Numbered from the stretch's first letter, positions 23,900-36,253 are shown. The stretch is 64,000 bases of DNA from Drosophila persimilis (GCF_003286085.1 NW_020825324.1:1612001-1676000), one strand, 5' to 3'. A program made the numbers and translations. The notes: generated by a model from the sequence alone, not told the origin.

Positions 23900-24859
23900 A
23901 TGGAGTTCTTTGCCACGGGTGCCTTTCAGCAGCTCTACAGCGAGCTGGATGACGAGTGCGGAGTCTCTGTCTCCGTCTCCTCCGATCTGATTCTGACCGC
24001 CAGCTCGGACCTGGATTACGGCTATGCGGAGGCCAGAGGTCAGTGCGATCAGGTGCCAGTGGTGGATACCGAATACTACGGCATCATCACCTTGGACAGC
24101 AACAACAACCAGAGCAACGACTACACCGTCGGCCATCCGGAGGACGAGGACCATGGACTGTTCTTCGACTTCAGCGATCAGGATCTGTCTGGCTGCTCCA
24201 CCGCCGGCTGCTCTCCCCCGGAGCTCAGCGAATGGGAGCAGCGGCTGCTGGACAACTTTGTGGAGATACCCGAGCTGATAGACTTCCTGCCAGAGCGGAC
24301 GCCGCTCTGCACGGACATGTGCGATGACTTCCTCGAGGAGAGCAACAGCAACCTGCGTCTGGCCGCCCCCCCACCGCCGCCACCGGCACCGCCAGTGTCG
24401 CCTTCGTGTTTGGAGCCAGCTCCGACAGCCCCCGCCACGGATGCTGCCACCGATGCTGCCACCGACACTGCCACCGTGCCCCAGCTCAGTCAGAATGCGG
24501 CGGGCGAGAGGGGCTACCTATGCACGTTCGGCAACTGCGAGAAGCTGTACGCCAAGCCCGCCCACCTCAAGGCCCACCTGCGGAGGCATCTGGGCGAAAA
24601 GCCGTACGCCTGCAGCTGGCCGGAGTGCAGCTGGCGCTTCTCCCGCTCCGACGAGCTGGCCCGCCACCGTCGCTCCCACTCCGGCGTCAAGCCCTACAAA
24701 TGCGACTACTGCGCCAAGTGCTTCGCCCGCTCCGACCACCTCACCAAGCACCGCAAGGTGCACGAGCGTCGCCTCCTGGCGGCCACCCGCCTCGGGAAGC
24801 TCCTGCCCGACGATGTCTACGCAGTGCGTCCGGGCCGCAAGCGAAAGAACCAACTCTGA
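23900..24859 (+). CDS. Klf15: Klf15 zinc-finger transcription factor
   Basis: A 319-residue nuclear protein with three C-terminal C2H2 zinc fingers of the Krueppel-like type at about residues 208-288, which bind GC/CACCC boxes. The fingers fit KLF15 specifically: CTF-x2-C in finger 1 with [25 protein letters not shown] in finger 2, and the linker SGVKPYKC before finger 3 with [10 protein letters not shown]. In flies Klf15 is known for nephrocyte differentiation (family knowledge). The N-terminal half is acidic and aromatic (activation-domain-like). It is followed by a proline run (PPPPPPAPP) and a short Ala-Thr-Asp repeat encoded by a local 12-base repeat. The start is the ATG at 23900, where the acidic region begins; an upstream in-frame GTG at 23786 only adds simple-sequence residues. 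It is a single exon, ending TGA at 24857. Confidence 0.93.
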   Translation: MEFFATGAFQQLYSELDDECGVSVSVSSDLILTASSDLDYGYAEARGQCDQVPVVDTEYYGIITLDSNNNQSNDYTVGHPEDEDHGLFFDFSDQDLSGCSTAGCSPPELSEWEQRLLDNFVEIPELIDFLPERTPLCTDMCDDFLEESNSNLRLAAPPPPPPAPPVSPSCLEPAPTAPATDAATDAATDTATVPQLSQNAAGERGYLCTFGNCEKLYAKPAHLKAHLRRHLGEKPYACSWPECSWRFSRSDELARHRRSHSGVKPYKCDYCAKCFARSDHLTKHRKVHERRLLAATRLGKLLPDDVYAVRPGRKRKNQL

Positions 24860-24867
24860 TCTTAGTC

Positions 24868-24873
24868 AATAAA
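24868..24873 (+). promoter_or_regulatory. poly(A) signal of Klf15
   Basis: AATAAA begins nine bases after the Klf15 stop codon, so the 3' UTR is very short. A degenerate DINE-1 remnant begins about 100 bases further on. Confidence 0.65.
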
Positions 24874-24970
24874 GTTATGTACTCGTAAAGCAAACCAAAT
24901 CAAAAGAAAATATTGGGACCCAAAGAGGAAACCATGGGAATACGATACTAAATGGCTTTGTATATTGTAT

Positions 24971-25095
24971 TTATGCCCAATACTAAAAGAGTGTAGGGAT
25001 ATATTCCTATATCCGGTGTTCGAAGCGCTTAGGATCGTGTGTAACACGCAGAAGGAAGCGTTGTTGACCACATAAAGTAGAGCGAGATATGCAAA
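24971..25095 (+). mobile_element. degenerate DINE-1/INE-1 (Helitron) fragment
   Basis: Diverged but alignable to the first part of the clear copies at 33794 and 36398. It has a TTATGCCCAATACT start (versus TTATACCCGATACT) and a GGATATATT block. It then has GTGTGTAAC, CAGAAGGAAGCG and CCACATAAAGTA (versus GTGTGTAAC, CAGAAGGAATCG and CCCCATAAAGTA). The (GTCY)n core and 3' end are missing or unrecognisable, so it is an old, truncated insertion just downstream of Klf15. Confidence 0.6.
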
Positions 25096-25372
25096 GATAC
25101 GCAGTAGCGTAATGAAACAAATGGAAAAAGAAAATAAAATATATTGTGAAATTCGAATCAAATAGGTCATTGGGTGGAAAGGGGATACCTCGTCTGGGCC
25201 CAGAAAGCGGCCTGCATGCGGCCACTGTGCGCGACAAGGGAATGACGCAGTCCCGCAGCTGCATCCGTCGGGTGACCTCTGGCGCGGTTTTGAGATGGTG
25301 CATCCACGGCGGATAACATTGAAAAGTAGGGATGTCCGGAAGGGGAAGATCCGCCTCGCGGTGATCATCCAT
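25007..25372 (-). CDS. possible small protein-coding gene or relic, unidentified
   Basis: The ATG at 25372 opens a 121-codon frame. The first 72 residues look protein-like (Pro-rich, balanced composition, GC-rich third positions; begins MDDHREADLPLPDIP), and no homologue comes to mind. The last third becomes AT-rich and hydrophobic and then runs into the degenerate DINE-1 fragment at 24971-25095. The true C-terminus, if this is a gene, has therefore been replaced or lies in another exon. A possible 5' splice site sits near 25190. It lies tail-to-tail with Klf15. It may be a truncated gene or chance. Confidence 0.27.
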   Translation of the reverse strand: MDDHREADLPLPDIPTFQCYPPWMHHLKTAPEVTRRMQLRDCVIPLSRTVAACRPLSGPRRGIPFPPNDLFDSNFTIYFIFFFHLFHYATAYLCISRSTLCGQQRFLLRVTHDPKRFEHRI

Positions 25373-28300
25373 GAGCAGTCAACGGTGTTGAAGTAACCTC
25401 AGTGAAGGATCCCGATGTTCCTCTCGGAAGACGGATGCCCGAGAGAAAAAGGGTGAGTACTGAGTAAGGATTTCCTTTGTGCCCTGTCTTATTGCGTACT
25501 TTACGGCTTTCAACGCGAGTGCCCTTGTAGATTTCAATGAATTTTACTGTGGAACTTGTACTATAATGGCATTTACTTTATGCCATCGTTGCCACCATCG
25601 CCAACTGTTATTCCGGCACCCCAGGGGAGACTGGAAGACCGCGGGACGGAGAGCTCCGCTTGGTAGGATCCCGATGCTGCCCCATTCGCTTGTGTGCTTC
25701 TGTGAAGGCGCCTGCACCACAAATATTGCCACGAACCCCAGCTCATTAACGGTGGAACTTTGTGCAGCAGCTCCCCAGACTACCCGACTGCCAACTGAGA
25801 GGGAGGGAGGGAGGGTGGTAGAACCAACACAGGAGCTGCATCAAGTGGAGCGCTGCTTATTCGAAAGTAATTAGCATAAAAATAAATACCACTCATTAAG
25901 TCATGTTGTTTTTATCTATTTACCATTTGATATTACCGTCCTCATCGTCATCGTCGCTGTCATTGTGTGAGTGTGTTTGTGTGTTTCAGGGGTCCTTCTC
26001 GGTGTCCTTGTCGGAGCAGCTCCCCCAGCATGGCCTCCTCCTGCTGGTGGTGGTGGCGATGCTCCATGGGGGCAGGCAACACGAGCAATATGAAAATGAG
26101 AGCCTGAAACTGAATGGGAAGAGGGCGACTCCTCGGGTTGTTTGCATGGCATGCAGGGAACTAGTTCAATTAGCCAGCCACCCAGCCACCCAGCCGCCTT
26201 TTGCCGAGAGCGTACTTTCAATGCCCAATCGAATCCACAGCTCTTATCGATCTGCCCTGCCTTAGTGGGCAGCCACTCCAGCTCTTGGTGCTCTCTGCGA
26301 AAATCTTTATGCAGCGGGAGAGACATTCAAGAGTCATACACTAGAAGGTCGTCCCTGAATGAACCCTAGATGAAAAGTGTTCACTGCAGTTCCTAAAACA
26401 AACATTCCACCGTAAGAAACGTAGTTCAATGTTGGATCCTCTCCTAATATGCCCATATTCGAGCCCAACGGACCTTGTTTAATTTTCATTTATACAGCCA
26501 TCCTTGACAGTCAAAAACTCCATGCAGTGCATTGGATCTTTCGCTGACTTTCAGATGCAGATACGTATTTTGTCATGGCAGCTTAAAGCTAGAAAAATTC
26601 CGAGAGGAATTTTAATTAGATGCCAGCTGTCTCTCTCTCTCCCTCTCTCACCCTAAAAAAGAAGAAAACGACCAAATAGAATTCACAGAAAAATCAGTCA
26701 AAGAAGCAGAAAAGAAAGCAGTGAAAGCATAACTTGTGCTGCACACGACGACAAACGCTAAGGATGTGGACACAGACCCGGACCCGGACCCGGAGCCACA
26801 CGTCTATACATTCGGGAGAGACATTCGAGGGGGTAATGAGAAGGGAAGGGACTGATAATGCTTTCTCCGACTTGTGCTCCCAGTTGGCGGTGTTTCTGTG
26901 TGGGAGACAAAGCGCGATGTAGTAAGAGAATTCAATTAAATGTTCATCAAAAACTACAAGAAAAAGTGTTGGGCACACACACACATACAGACCCAGACCT
27001 AGATACAGATACACAGACGCATACAGATAAAGGGAAAAGGAAAAGAGAACAAAGGACAATGACAAGGAGCAGGATGAGGTTGAGAAGCTTGATGATGACG
27101 ACGACGGCAACGCCTGTAACTGTAGCTCTTCGACTCTGACTCTGACTCTGTCTCTGTCTCTGCCTCTGTCTGTGACTCTTTGCCTCTGTATCTGTATCTG
27201 TGTCTGTTTCTCTATGAGTGTGTGTGTGTGTGTGTGTATGTGTGTATCCCTATCTCTGACTGTGACTGTGACTTTGGTGCTGTAATCAGCACAAGACTCG
27301 AGGTAAGCGGAGGCAGCCAACAGCAACGACGACGACGACTACAACGACTGGGGATACGGATGAGCATGGGGGCACACAAGCGGAGAGCGGTGGCACAAAA
27401 GTTATAAAATACCAGATAGATAGTAATTGCAACAGTTCCGTCTGTGTGTGTGTCTGTGTGGGTGTTGGGTGTTGGGTGTAGGGTGGGGGTGCAAAATAAG
27501 CAGGAAACTGGAAATTACAAATGATACGGAAATAATGCGATATCATGAATCATTTTTACGAGAATCGAGACTTTGATTCTCATGGGCAAATGATTGCTGC
27601 TGCTGCTGCTGCTGCTGCTCAGAGAAGGAGTCGAGAAAGGTTCAGGCCTTTCAGATATACATACATACATATATACAGTTGTATGTATGTATGTATATAT
27701 GCATGTGCAACACCACTCTCTAGTATCTGGTCGGTGGCCTCTGGATCTCTGGGTCCCTGGGTCTCACTGGGTCTCTCGTCGTCTCTGGCTCTTTGGTCCC
27801 TGTGGCTGGTCGTTGTAGCTGAGTTTGTGTCAACAAATTTGCATTGCATTGGGCGACCGACTGGCGGCGACCACACAAATAATGTCAACAGCATTTCCAC
27901 TCATCAATAAGTGAAATACATAAAAAATAGGGAAAAGCGAGGGAAAATGGGTAGCGGCAAACGGAAGGCAGAGGATGCCTGATGCCTGAGACGGGCACTG
28001 GGACCGGGATCGAGTTCCGATTCCTTCTGAAAGCTGGCATATTTATTTTCCTCTGCTCGCCATCGACTCCTCGACTCCTCGACTCCTGGCCCTCTTTGCC
28101 TCCTTTCTCGCTGCCCTTTGTGCTGCTGTCGCATTCTTGATTTAGCAAATTGACTGCCATGAAAATGCGGAAAACTTGTGCAAAAGTTGCCAGCAGAGCG
28201 CTTGGAAAATTCGCTTAAAGCGGTGAATTTAACTGAAAGTTCTCTAGCCATGACAGACATGAGAGACATGAGAGAGGAGCAAACGTAGTTTGGGGAATCT

Positions 28301-29420
28301 TTGGAAGAAAGTGGGTGTGTTTTTGGGGGGTGGCAACGGCTCTAAAAGAAACAGAAGCTGAAGACTCAACGATGATTGAAGAGAGGAGAAAAGCACGAGC
28401 ATGAGTTATAAATAAGTACCCAGGAAGTGCGAGCTCCTTCAGAGGAGTCCTGAGTCCGGAGTCCTGAGTCCGGAGTCACCCTCTTCACCCACTCAAATGA
28501 CTTGTCCAGGTCCCATGTCAGTGGCTCCGTGTCAAGTGTCAATTGCCTGACATTCGATGCGCCACCTACTCGCACCAGAGTCAACCTTGGCCCGAAGTCT
28601 TGGTCTCTCCAAATGCTAATGAACTTGGGTAATAAGTCCTGGCCCTCCTGGTGGCCGACACGCCCATCCGGGCACAGCTCAGGTGTCGGTGAGGAGCGGG
28701 ACAGAAGGACAATGCCTTGCGCCACGTTTAACAATTTGCAGCCTTAATGTGGCACCAAAGTGTTAAGGTCCGTGTGCCTTCCATAAGTTTCGCCAACGAA
28801 CGAGCCAAGGAGCCAAATGGTTGTCCATGTTATGTATGGTCGGAGTACGTGTCGTGCCCAGACCCCAGACCCCAGACACCAGACCAGACCCCTTTTCCGT
28901 GAGCCAAGACACACGGAATGGCAGCGGCAATGATGCGGCCCCAGAGGGGGAGAGAGAGCGAGAGAGAGGTCGGGGCTCGGAGTCCCGGGGAGTTTAATTA
29001 TGAGGCCGACCCTAGCTATTAAAACAACTCTCTGCCACATTTTCCCTGCTCTGTGCTCCCTGCCCCCCGTTCCGCCTGCCTTTCTTGGCCATATCTAATG
29101 TCGGGTCGAGGCAACCCAAAGAATTCCATCTCCCCTGCCTTCCTTTCCCAGCTACTACTACCTTGTCCCCGTCGTCTGCGTTCCGTTCCCATTTCGATAT
29201 CGACGAAAAATTGCAGCTCATTTCGGGGGGTCCGACTTTAAAGCGTAATTTCTGTGGTTACATTTGCCAAACATAAATCTAATGGATATTAATACAAGTT
29301 TGGGCATCCCGTATCCCTGCTCACTCCCCCCTCCCCAAAGAACCACCCTTTCGCCTATATCCACCTCTCAGTCGGTGGATCCGTACGTGAGCTCGTATAT
29401 TTTACGTGCCCTGGGTCTGA

Positions 29421-29468
29421 GTCCGTGGCCGTGGCCGTGTCCGTGTCCGTGTCCGAGTCCGAGTCCGG
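29421..29468. repeat. GTCCGT/GTCCGA hexanucleotide array
   Basis: A run of six-base units grading GTGGCC, GTGTCC, GAGTCC. The same unit family recurs independently at 32938-32975 and 43014-43074, so this motif seems prone to expansion in this genome. Confidence 0.8.
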
Positions 29469-30556
29469 CTACGATTTCGGGTCGGCCTGTCCGACTAGCG
29501 ATTTCCGGTATTTGCGGAGCCTCATTTCTGGTTTATTATAATTCAACACGAATGTGTGCGTGTGCTCTGGGGTTGGGTTCTGTTGGGTTGGTAGGGGTAG
29601 TGGGAGTGCGAGTGGGGGGAGTCCAGATTAGGTCTCTCGCAGGCCACATCAAAATATTTCAATTTTGCAGCTCGCTTTTGTGTGGTGCTTTTGGCATTTC
29701 GATGCGGCGCGAGCAAGGGTTTTCCAGGGTATGCCATAAAAAAGCCCATATCCGGTTTGTGTATGAGATTTGATGCTCTTCATGCTGCCATGGTCCCATA
29801 TTCCATACGCCAGGAGAGAGAGGGTGGGGCTTACTCTTTAAATTAGATCAGGTCGAGAACTGTAGCTCTTTTTCATAAAATAACAATCAAAGTTTCCTCT
29901 CCAGAGAGAGAGAGAAAGCGAGTGCAGAGAGCTAGGCTAAGTAGTGGCTGAAAATATCTTAATTGCTCCGGGCCTGGCCTGACATCCAGAAGTTTGATTA
30001 AAAAGTTCGCACGTCACTCAATGACGCTAATCAAACTGCGGAACGACAGACAGACGGACAGACAGATAGATATCTGCTCGTGGTAAGAGAGATGCCTGCC
30101 ACCGATAGAGAGACCGATAGATAGATGGGACTACGCAAAGCGAAAGTTTGTTTCAATCAATGCGGTTTCCAGCAACAAACAAACAACAGTGCGAGGACGA
30201 CGTCTAGCAGCAGGACGAGCATCTAGGAGCAGAACAAAACCAAACCAAACCGAACCGAGCCGTACCGTACCGAACCGGCGGAGGAAAGTTGTAAACGAGC
30301 ACATAAATAACTTGAGTTTCGCTCCGAGCGTTGGCGGAGCAGAGGAGAGTGACGAGTGCAGGGGGGCCCTCCGCCAAAACGTCAATGGAATATCAATTTT
30401 AAAGCAGAGACAGAGACAGAGAGAGAGAGAGAGGGAGGGAGAGAGAGGGAGAGAGAAATCAGAAGGAAAGGCGAAGGAAGGAAGGAAGGCCTGGCCTGGC
30501 CTAGCGAATCCGAATCCGGATGCGGATACAGATAATAGACAGAAATACAGATGCGT

Positions 30557-30557
<1 letters not shown>

Positions 30558-30615
<58 letters not shown>
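30558..30615. repeat. (GT)29 dinucleotide tract
   Basis: An uninterrupted 58-base alternating purine-pyrimidine tract, the longest microsatellite in the window. It follows a mainly polypurine stretch at about 30403-30490. Alternating GT of this length can adopt Z-DNA under negative supercoiling (established biophysics). Confidence 0.95.
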
Positions 30616-30617
<2 letters not shown>

Positions 30618-33600
30618 GTAGGATGTATGGACAGGAGACTGGGAAGAGGGAAGCAAGGGACAGTGGCTTAGCCGGAGAGCCTGAATAAAGAAGGAAAGAG
30701 GAACCCAGCACCCATGGGGCCAGAGAAGAACAGGGCCTCTGTCTGTCTGCATATGGCCATGTATTCAGGGCGTATGACAATAACTTGACGCTAAGCCCGA
30801 GTCAAAACTGAAATTGAAATGCAAGCTGGAAAAAGGCGAACAACAAGCATGAAAAAAAGGGCGGGCTCCTATCCGTACGTATGTGATGTGGCACAGCATA
30901 GCATGAAAGGAATATGGGATATGGGATATGAATGTGGGGAGAGCTGGCCAAAGGATTGATGCATTGGGGGATACAAAGAGGACAGGAGCATAAGACGTAC
31001 TCTCGTAAGCGGCTCTACCGCATGCCCCGAGGTATCTCATTGTGGGATACAGGATACAAGATACACGATACACGATACACGATACAGGATCCTAGACAGG
31101 AGGACAGAGGAAGGCACTGGCGTAAAGCCGCCATGGCTGTCAGAGTCTATGGAACAATCTCAATAGTTTCCTATAATCCCTTGTCAGATTTCTATAAGAA
31201 TGAATATTATCAAGTGACTGTGCAGTTTTATTGAGGCTGCATTTCATTTATGGGACTTTCATTTGCCTGCCACTCGCAGGGCATCCTTTTCTTGGGCCTC
31301 AGGACTGCCTTCTTCCGTCTCCGTCCATGGCGCTTTCCAATTTTGTCAGCAGCCATTGTTATTTGCCTCTCATCTAATTCAATTACAACCACGAATATTG
31401 GATCATAACTGGCCAACAACCGACATACCTCCTGCAACCAATAGCCCACCAACTCCTCTCCCCACCTCTGACACCATGCCCCCCACAGAAGCTCCAAGCG
31501 GGCAAACGGAATCAAAGACTCACGAACAACAAATCTTTTTTTTCTTTGTTGCATTCAACAGAAGGGAGAGGGGACAGAAGGACGAGGGAGGGAAAGAAGG
31601 AAACAAAGCAACAGCTAAGAAAGGTACTGCCAAAAGAAAATGACCAACAACAACAACATAATGCAGGAAAATACGAATCCATCCATGAAAACACCGCAAA
31701 TGATATACCCTCTCGGGGCTCAAGTGGAAATGATGTGTGCCCTCATTGATTTGAATATAGTCTTATGTTTACTTAAATTTCTAAAATTCCCTATCTAAAA
31801 AAGGGCTTAGTGTCGAAGAGACAAGAGCTACATTTCCGTTGGATATTGAAAGCGAAATCCAAAGCTCTTTTGTGCGCTAGCAAACATTTCACCAATTTTA
31901 TAATGCTCCCTTTGCAAGGACACAACGCGGAAGGCCAAAAGGGACCAAAAGAAGACCGAGAGCAAACGGCGGAGAAGGAGAAGAAGGAGAAGGAAAAGGA
32001 GCAGCAGCAGGAGCAGGAGTTAGATGCCGATAAACGGAAATACAGAACAAGAAACGTGCACAAATCTAATTTCCAAACAACACGCGCTGTGTGCCAAACA
32101 CAACAACGAAACAAAGATGGAGAAAGGAGCCGCCACAGAGAAGGCGAAATGGAGAAGACCGAGAAGTGGCAGAAGTAGAAGTAGGACCCAAGGAGAACCG
32201 AGAACGAGAAGCCGAGGGAACCGATGACAACGACAACAAACGACGGGGCACAAAAATTGAAATAAAGATAGAGACAGCAGCGCCAGCAGTGGCAGCGATG
32301 GAGGCGGCAAAATGAAACTTTTCAATATCCGCATCCGCTCATGAATAATAATTTATAATGGCCGAGCTGCGCGCGTCATAAAAAAAGAGAAGAAGGACTC
32401 GAAAACCAGAGCCAGAGGGAAACCAAAGCCCCCATCTTCGTCCTCGTTCTCGTCCTCGTCCTCGTCTCTGACATTGACGACAACTTCTTGGCCAGCCCGG
32501 GAATGGGCCGATTGATGGGCCACAGCTGAGGGCGACGATATGTCTAAGCCACCCAATGCCATCCTAACACCATCCTCTGGCATCTCTTGCGTCCTGCGAG
32601 TCCTCCGAGTCCGAGTGCGAGTGCGAGTACTTTGACGGGGAGATAACTTTGGTTTGGAGCAACATGTATGGGGCTGCTTATTCCTCTTTCTCATCTCTCA
32701 CCTGTGTCCTGCTGCCCGTCGTTGATGAGTCTGTCACCTGCTCCACTGCCCCCGCCGAGCACCGCCTCCCCTCCACCGTCCACAACTTATTCTCAATATT
32801 TTAAGGACCTGAAACTTTGTGCGTTTTGCGGTATTCTGGCATTCCTTGGCTTATGAATATGGCAACGGCTCTGGCTCTTTTTTGGCAGCAACTTTATTCT
32901 TCCGGCCTGTGGTATTGAGAGATCTCTGTGTGAGGATACGTGTCCGTGTCCGTGTGCGTGTGCGAGTGCGAGTGGTAACTGGTACTATCTCTTTTCAAGT
33001 TAATGAAAACGAAAGGAAAGTTTCCAACCCCACCCCCGGCATCACATTTCAATTAAAATGCACAAATGTAGTGAGAACACGGGGAACACAGGGCGCACGG
33101 CATATCACATTCAAACGAAATTTGAAATGAATCTCTTCCTCAGGTATGCCTCTCCTGCCTTTCCATCTTCCTCTCTTCTTTTGGGTTCTTTGGGTGTTTC
33201 TTTTTTTGCTTCCTTGAGGGCACAATTTCTAGACATTTTCACGTAGAAATGATAATGATAAAACTTTGATTGCCGTTTTGCCACGGAATCACAGTTATTC
33301 CCGACGCACCTACTTATTCGGCATGCCCCGTGCCCCACATGCCCCATGCCCCATGACCCATGCCCCGTGCCCCACATCCCATTTACCGCACATCAAATTC
33401 TTATTAGCGCTCAATTTCAATTGATTCGCCCCCAGAATTCGCTCGAAGACGGAGCAAAAAACTTTTCCAATCAGCCCCAAAACAATCCTTCTTGAAGACC
33501 AATTTCTTGGCGGAGTTGTGCGGGAGTCCGCGGAGGAGTTTCCGTTTCGTTTCTTTCCTTCATCGCTAAAAACCCAATTAAACGCGCCATTAAATTATTT

Positions 33601-33793
33601 CGCAATTTGCATATATTTCGTATTTCGACTCAATAAAATTTCACACCTGAGTGCTCCTTCCCTCTGATGCCCCCACACACGCACCTGCTGCCTCCTCCTC
33701 CCTCATTAGCCCCCAACCACACGGACACACACACACAATCACATACACACAAGTTTGTGCTCTTTTTTTCCACCATTTTGGTATTTTCCCTTT

Positions 33794-34330
33794 TTATACC
33801 CGATACTCAAAATGAGTATAGGGGTATATTCGATTTGTGGTAAAAATAGATGTGTGTAACGTCCAGAAGGAATCGTTTCCGACCCCATGAAGTATATATC
33901 TTCTTGATCAGCATCAATAGCCGAGTCGATTGAGCCATGTCTGTCTGCGCCTAGTTCTCAATGACTATAAGAGCTAGAGCACCCCCTTCCGCCCCCGAAA
34001 AGGACGAAAATCGGTGGCAACATTATTGAAGGTTAAATGAAGGTTAAAATTAAAAACGCACAATCAAAGAAAATGACCATATCTATCAGATTGCCGAATC
34101 TGGATCAGATCGGATTATTATTATAGCCAAACGTAAGAAATGAATTTTCAGTGGCTACGCAGCGCTCGACGACACGCTCAGACTGAATTTCTGTCCCTCT
34201 CGCACGCACTCTTTGTCGTGTCGTTTAATATAAGCGGCGTCTGCCGGAGGAGAGCCATACGGACTAAGTATCGGGTATAAATGTAGAGTTGCGGTCGCCG
34301 CAGCAACTCACATCGTTCCCCCTCGTTTTT
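33794..34330 (+). mobile_element. DINE-1/INE-1 non-autonomous Helitron-type element, copy A
   Basis: It starts with TTATACCCGATACT at 33794, which is repeated as its exact reverse complement AGTATCGGGTATAA at 34267-34280: the subterminal inverted repeats of DINE-1. Conserved blocks follow (GTGTGTAACGTCCAGAAGG, ATCAGCATCAATAGCCGAGT), then a short GTCTGTCTG core. Beyond the inverted repeat both this copy and copy B share about 50 more bases. These contain a stem-loop (GAGTTGC 34286-34292 / GCAACTC 34303-34309) ending near CCCCCTCG, as expected for the DINE-1 3' hairpin. It encodes nothing. It lies about 580 bases upstream of the small membrane-protein gene at 34909. Confidence 0.85.
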
Positions 34331-34908
34331 CTTGGCACTTTCATTTTCGTCTTATTTGTATTTTATTTTTATATTCATTTTCATTCTCCAATTTGTTGTT
34401 GATTTTCTTCTGAAACTTGTTTTCCCTGTTGCCACGATATACAAACGAAATTCGGGTGTAAAATGTATGTGGATATGTGCATTGTTATCGCATTACCTTA
34501 AATGGTTGAGGTGGAGGTTGAGGGGCAAAATAGCTGAGACGAACACGAAGGAGATGCTAGGAAGGACGATTCCCAGAGCTTCCGATGCTCGTAGCTTATT
34601 CATTTTCATCTCAAAAGAGAGCAAGCTGCCACCTGATGGATTATATACCAATTCTCGCCATTCACATCGGTACCTCCAATAGAATGGCAGCTTATAATAT
34701 AGGAATCTTACTCCATCCAAGGCTCAAATCAGAGCAAACTTTGATCAAGATTTTGGGAATATACAAAAATATGTTGACTGAGAAAATTGTAAGGAACCTT
34801 TTTGTTCAGAGTCAACATTGAAATTATTGTCAGTGTTTCGGTAAAACTTTCTGAAAACATTCGAATATAATTGAATATCGACGAAAAACCTTAAAATTAG
34901 TTCTCACC

Positions 34909-35184
34909 ATGCTTTGGTTGTATCTTGTGTACGTTGCGTGCCTTGCTGTACTGTTTGTGGCCTATTACCTCACGACGGCTAAAGAGCGCCAGGTGTTCGA
35001 GCGCTTTTCCCGGATAAATCGTTTGCAAATACCCCTGAATCTTCTGGTAATTGAAATTAAACTAGTCGCCGAGACAACACGTGAAGGAAAACAACTGGAA
35101 ATCGTGGAGCTGGTGCAGATGACAAAATCCATCGATCGCATAGCGCGCAGACTGGAATACACTCGCCAAACCTTGGATCTGTAA
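34909..35184 (+). CDS. small single-pass membrane protein, paralogue 1
   Basis: A 91-residue protein with a single hydrophobic segment at about residues 3-22, then a charged, helical, Leu/Ile/Glu/Lys-rich tail that reads like a coiled coil. It has no recognised domain and no cleavable signal-peptide look; an N-terminal anchor with the tail in the cytosol or mitochondrial matrix is inferred. It aligns without any gap to the protein at 38140-38427 over residues 1-88, with about 22 identities including W3, L12, V14-L15, Y19, L21-T22, E31, G60-K61, K73-S74, R77, L82-E83 and R86. That level, with shared length and layout, supports paralogy and therefore coding function. The start ATG has a good context (CACC ATG). 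Stop TAA at 35182-35184, poly(A) signal AATAAA at 35208-35213. Function unknown. Confidence 0.72.
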   Translation: MLWLYLVYVACLAVLFVAYYLTTAKERQVFERFSRINRLQIPLNLLVIEIKLVAETTREGKQLEIVELVQMTKSIDRIARRLEYTRQTLDL

Positions 35185-35207
35185 TGTTTTTCTCTTAATG
35201 TCGCGCA

Positions 35208-35213
35208 AATAAA
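35208..35213 (+). promoter_or_regulatory. poly(A) signal of small membrane-protein gene 1
   Basis: AATAAA 24 bases after the stop codon of the 91-residue protein, supporting a real, compact transcription unit. Confidence 0.55.
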
Positions 35214-36017
35214 ATGGCATCTTTGAAAATTTAATGTTTAACCAAATGAAAAAGAGTTTGTTCCATTAAGGCCGGCACAGACAAGTCTGATGCAGAGATT
35301 GATGCGGCAGTAGCAGAAAGGAATGGCATGATGTGGCAAGGGAATCATCAAGGAAAACATCAGGCAGCATAGTTATCATCATGAAAGAAGCTAACAGACG
35401 TACTATGACGATGAAACCACTTTCACACAGTGGATCCGAAAAGGTAGCCCCCTACAATCCCATCCATCCTCCTCTCTCATAAATTCCACTCCACACGAGT
35501 ACCATCGCACGTCAGGGCACATCGAGATCCGCTAAGCAGCCGCTGAGTTATGAGCCATCAAACATGGGCCACACGCCATGCCACGCCCTGCCACAAGGCC
35601 CATGCCAAGGCCCGCAAATGTTACCTCGGGGGATAGGAGGGGGGATATCCTGAAATGACCCAGAAATGTATGCAATACGCATTTAATTCATTCTTTCACC
35701 CTTTTTTTAATTTCTTCAAATACCCTGCTCCTCCCCTCACTCCGCCCCACCAATCACCGACCGATCCAAGCCACTCCGCAGTCCAGCAATGCACGCACAG
35801 CCGCGCACATAAAATAAATAAATACTCGTATTCAAGGAGAGAAGAAGGAACAAAAATATACGAGTATACGGGGGAAAAAGCGTCTACATGAGACGCATAT
35901 TTAATTTCCCCTCACCAGCCAGCCCCTTCCGCCTGCCGCCTTCCGCCCTCCACCTTCAGCGTCCCCGGCCATGTCACGAAAGGATTTTTCATAGGCCCCT
36001 AGCGTTAGACTCCCGTT
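35214..36017. other. spacer between small-gene 1 and DINE relics, nothing recognised
   Basis: Non-repetitive, partly pyrimidine-rich sequence with no supported coding region. ORFs of 60-80 codons have no protein-like features. Confidence 0.4.
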
Positions 36018-36253
36018 TTATACCCTCGCAGAGAGGAGACCATGACTTCGAGCCAGGTCTGTCTGTGCATCTTTTTGATTGTATGGACGAAGCACTGCAG
36101 GCATCAGTGACCCTTACTCCAAGCAGTAGATACTTTCATTTATCTATTGAAAATATCTATTGGGAAAATTGTGAGTCCAAATGTAGCTTTTCGTGTGTTC
36201 CTGGAAGGAGATCCCCTGTTCAAACTTCAAGGAGTAGATCGCCAGGGTATTTA
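36018..36253 (+). mobile_element. old degenerate INE-1-like fragment
   Basis: It begins TTATACCCTCGCAGAG, close to the usual INE-1 opening TTATACCCTTGCAGAG. It contains GGTCTGTCTGTGCA where the (GTCY)n core would be, and ends CCAGGGTATTTAA, resembling the family's closing inverted repeat. Internal sequence is heavily diverged. This is an older insertion than copy B, which starts about 150 bases downstream. Confidence 0.45.

Larger units (their letters stand above)
25373..33793. other. 8-kb intergenic region, simple-sequence rich
   Basis: No gene is supported. Contents include (GA)-like units at 26636-26650, CTCTGT/CTGACT hexamer runs at 27130-27200, a (GCT)n run at 27596-27619, CATA repeats at 27655-27700, GTCCGT units at 29421-29468, a polypurine tract at 30403-30490 and the longest (GT)n tract at 30558-30615. 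ORFs up to 210 codons (for example 26694-27326 minus) are translations of these arrays. A Lys/Glu/Gln-rich frame at 31810-32178 is purine-bias noise. Confidence 0.55.

Noticed and set aside
26694-27326. 210-codon minus-strand ORF
   Set aside because: Translation of CTCTGT and GT repeats; low complexity throughout.
34267-34280. Inverted repeats of copy A as the ends of a cut-and-paste MITE
   Set aside because: Homology between copies A and B continues about 50 bases past this repeat to a 3' stem-loop, and a (GTCY)n core is present, which fits DINE-1 with subterminal inverted repeats.
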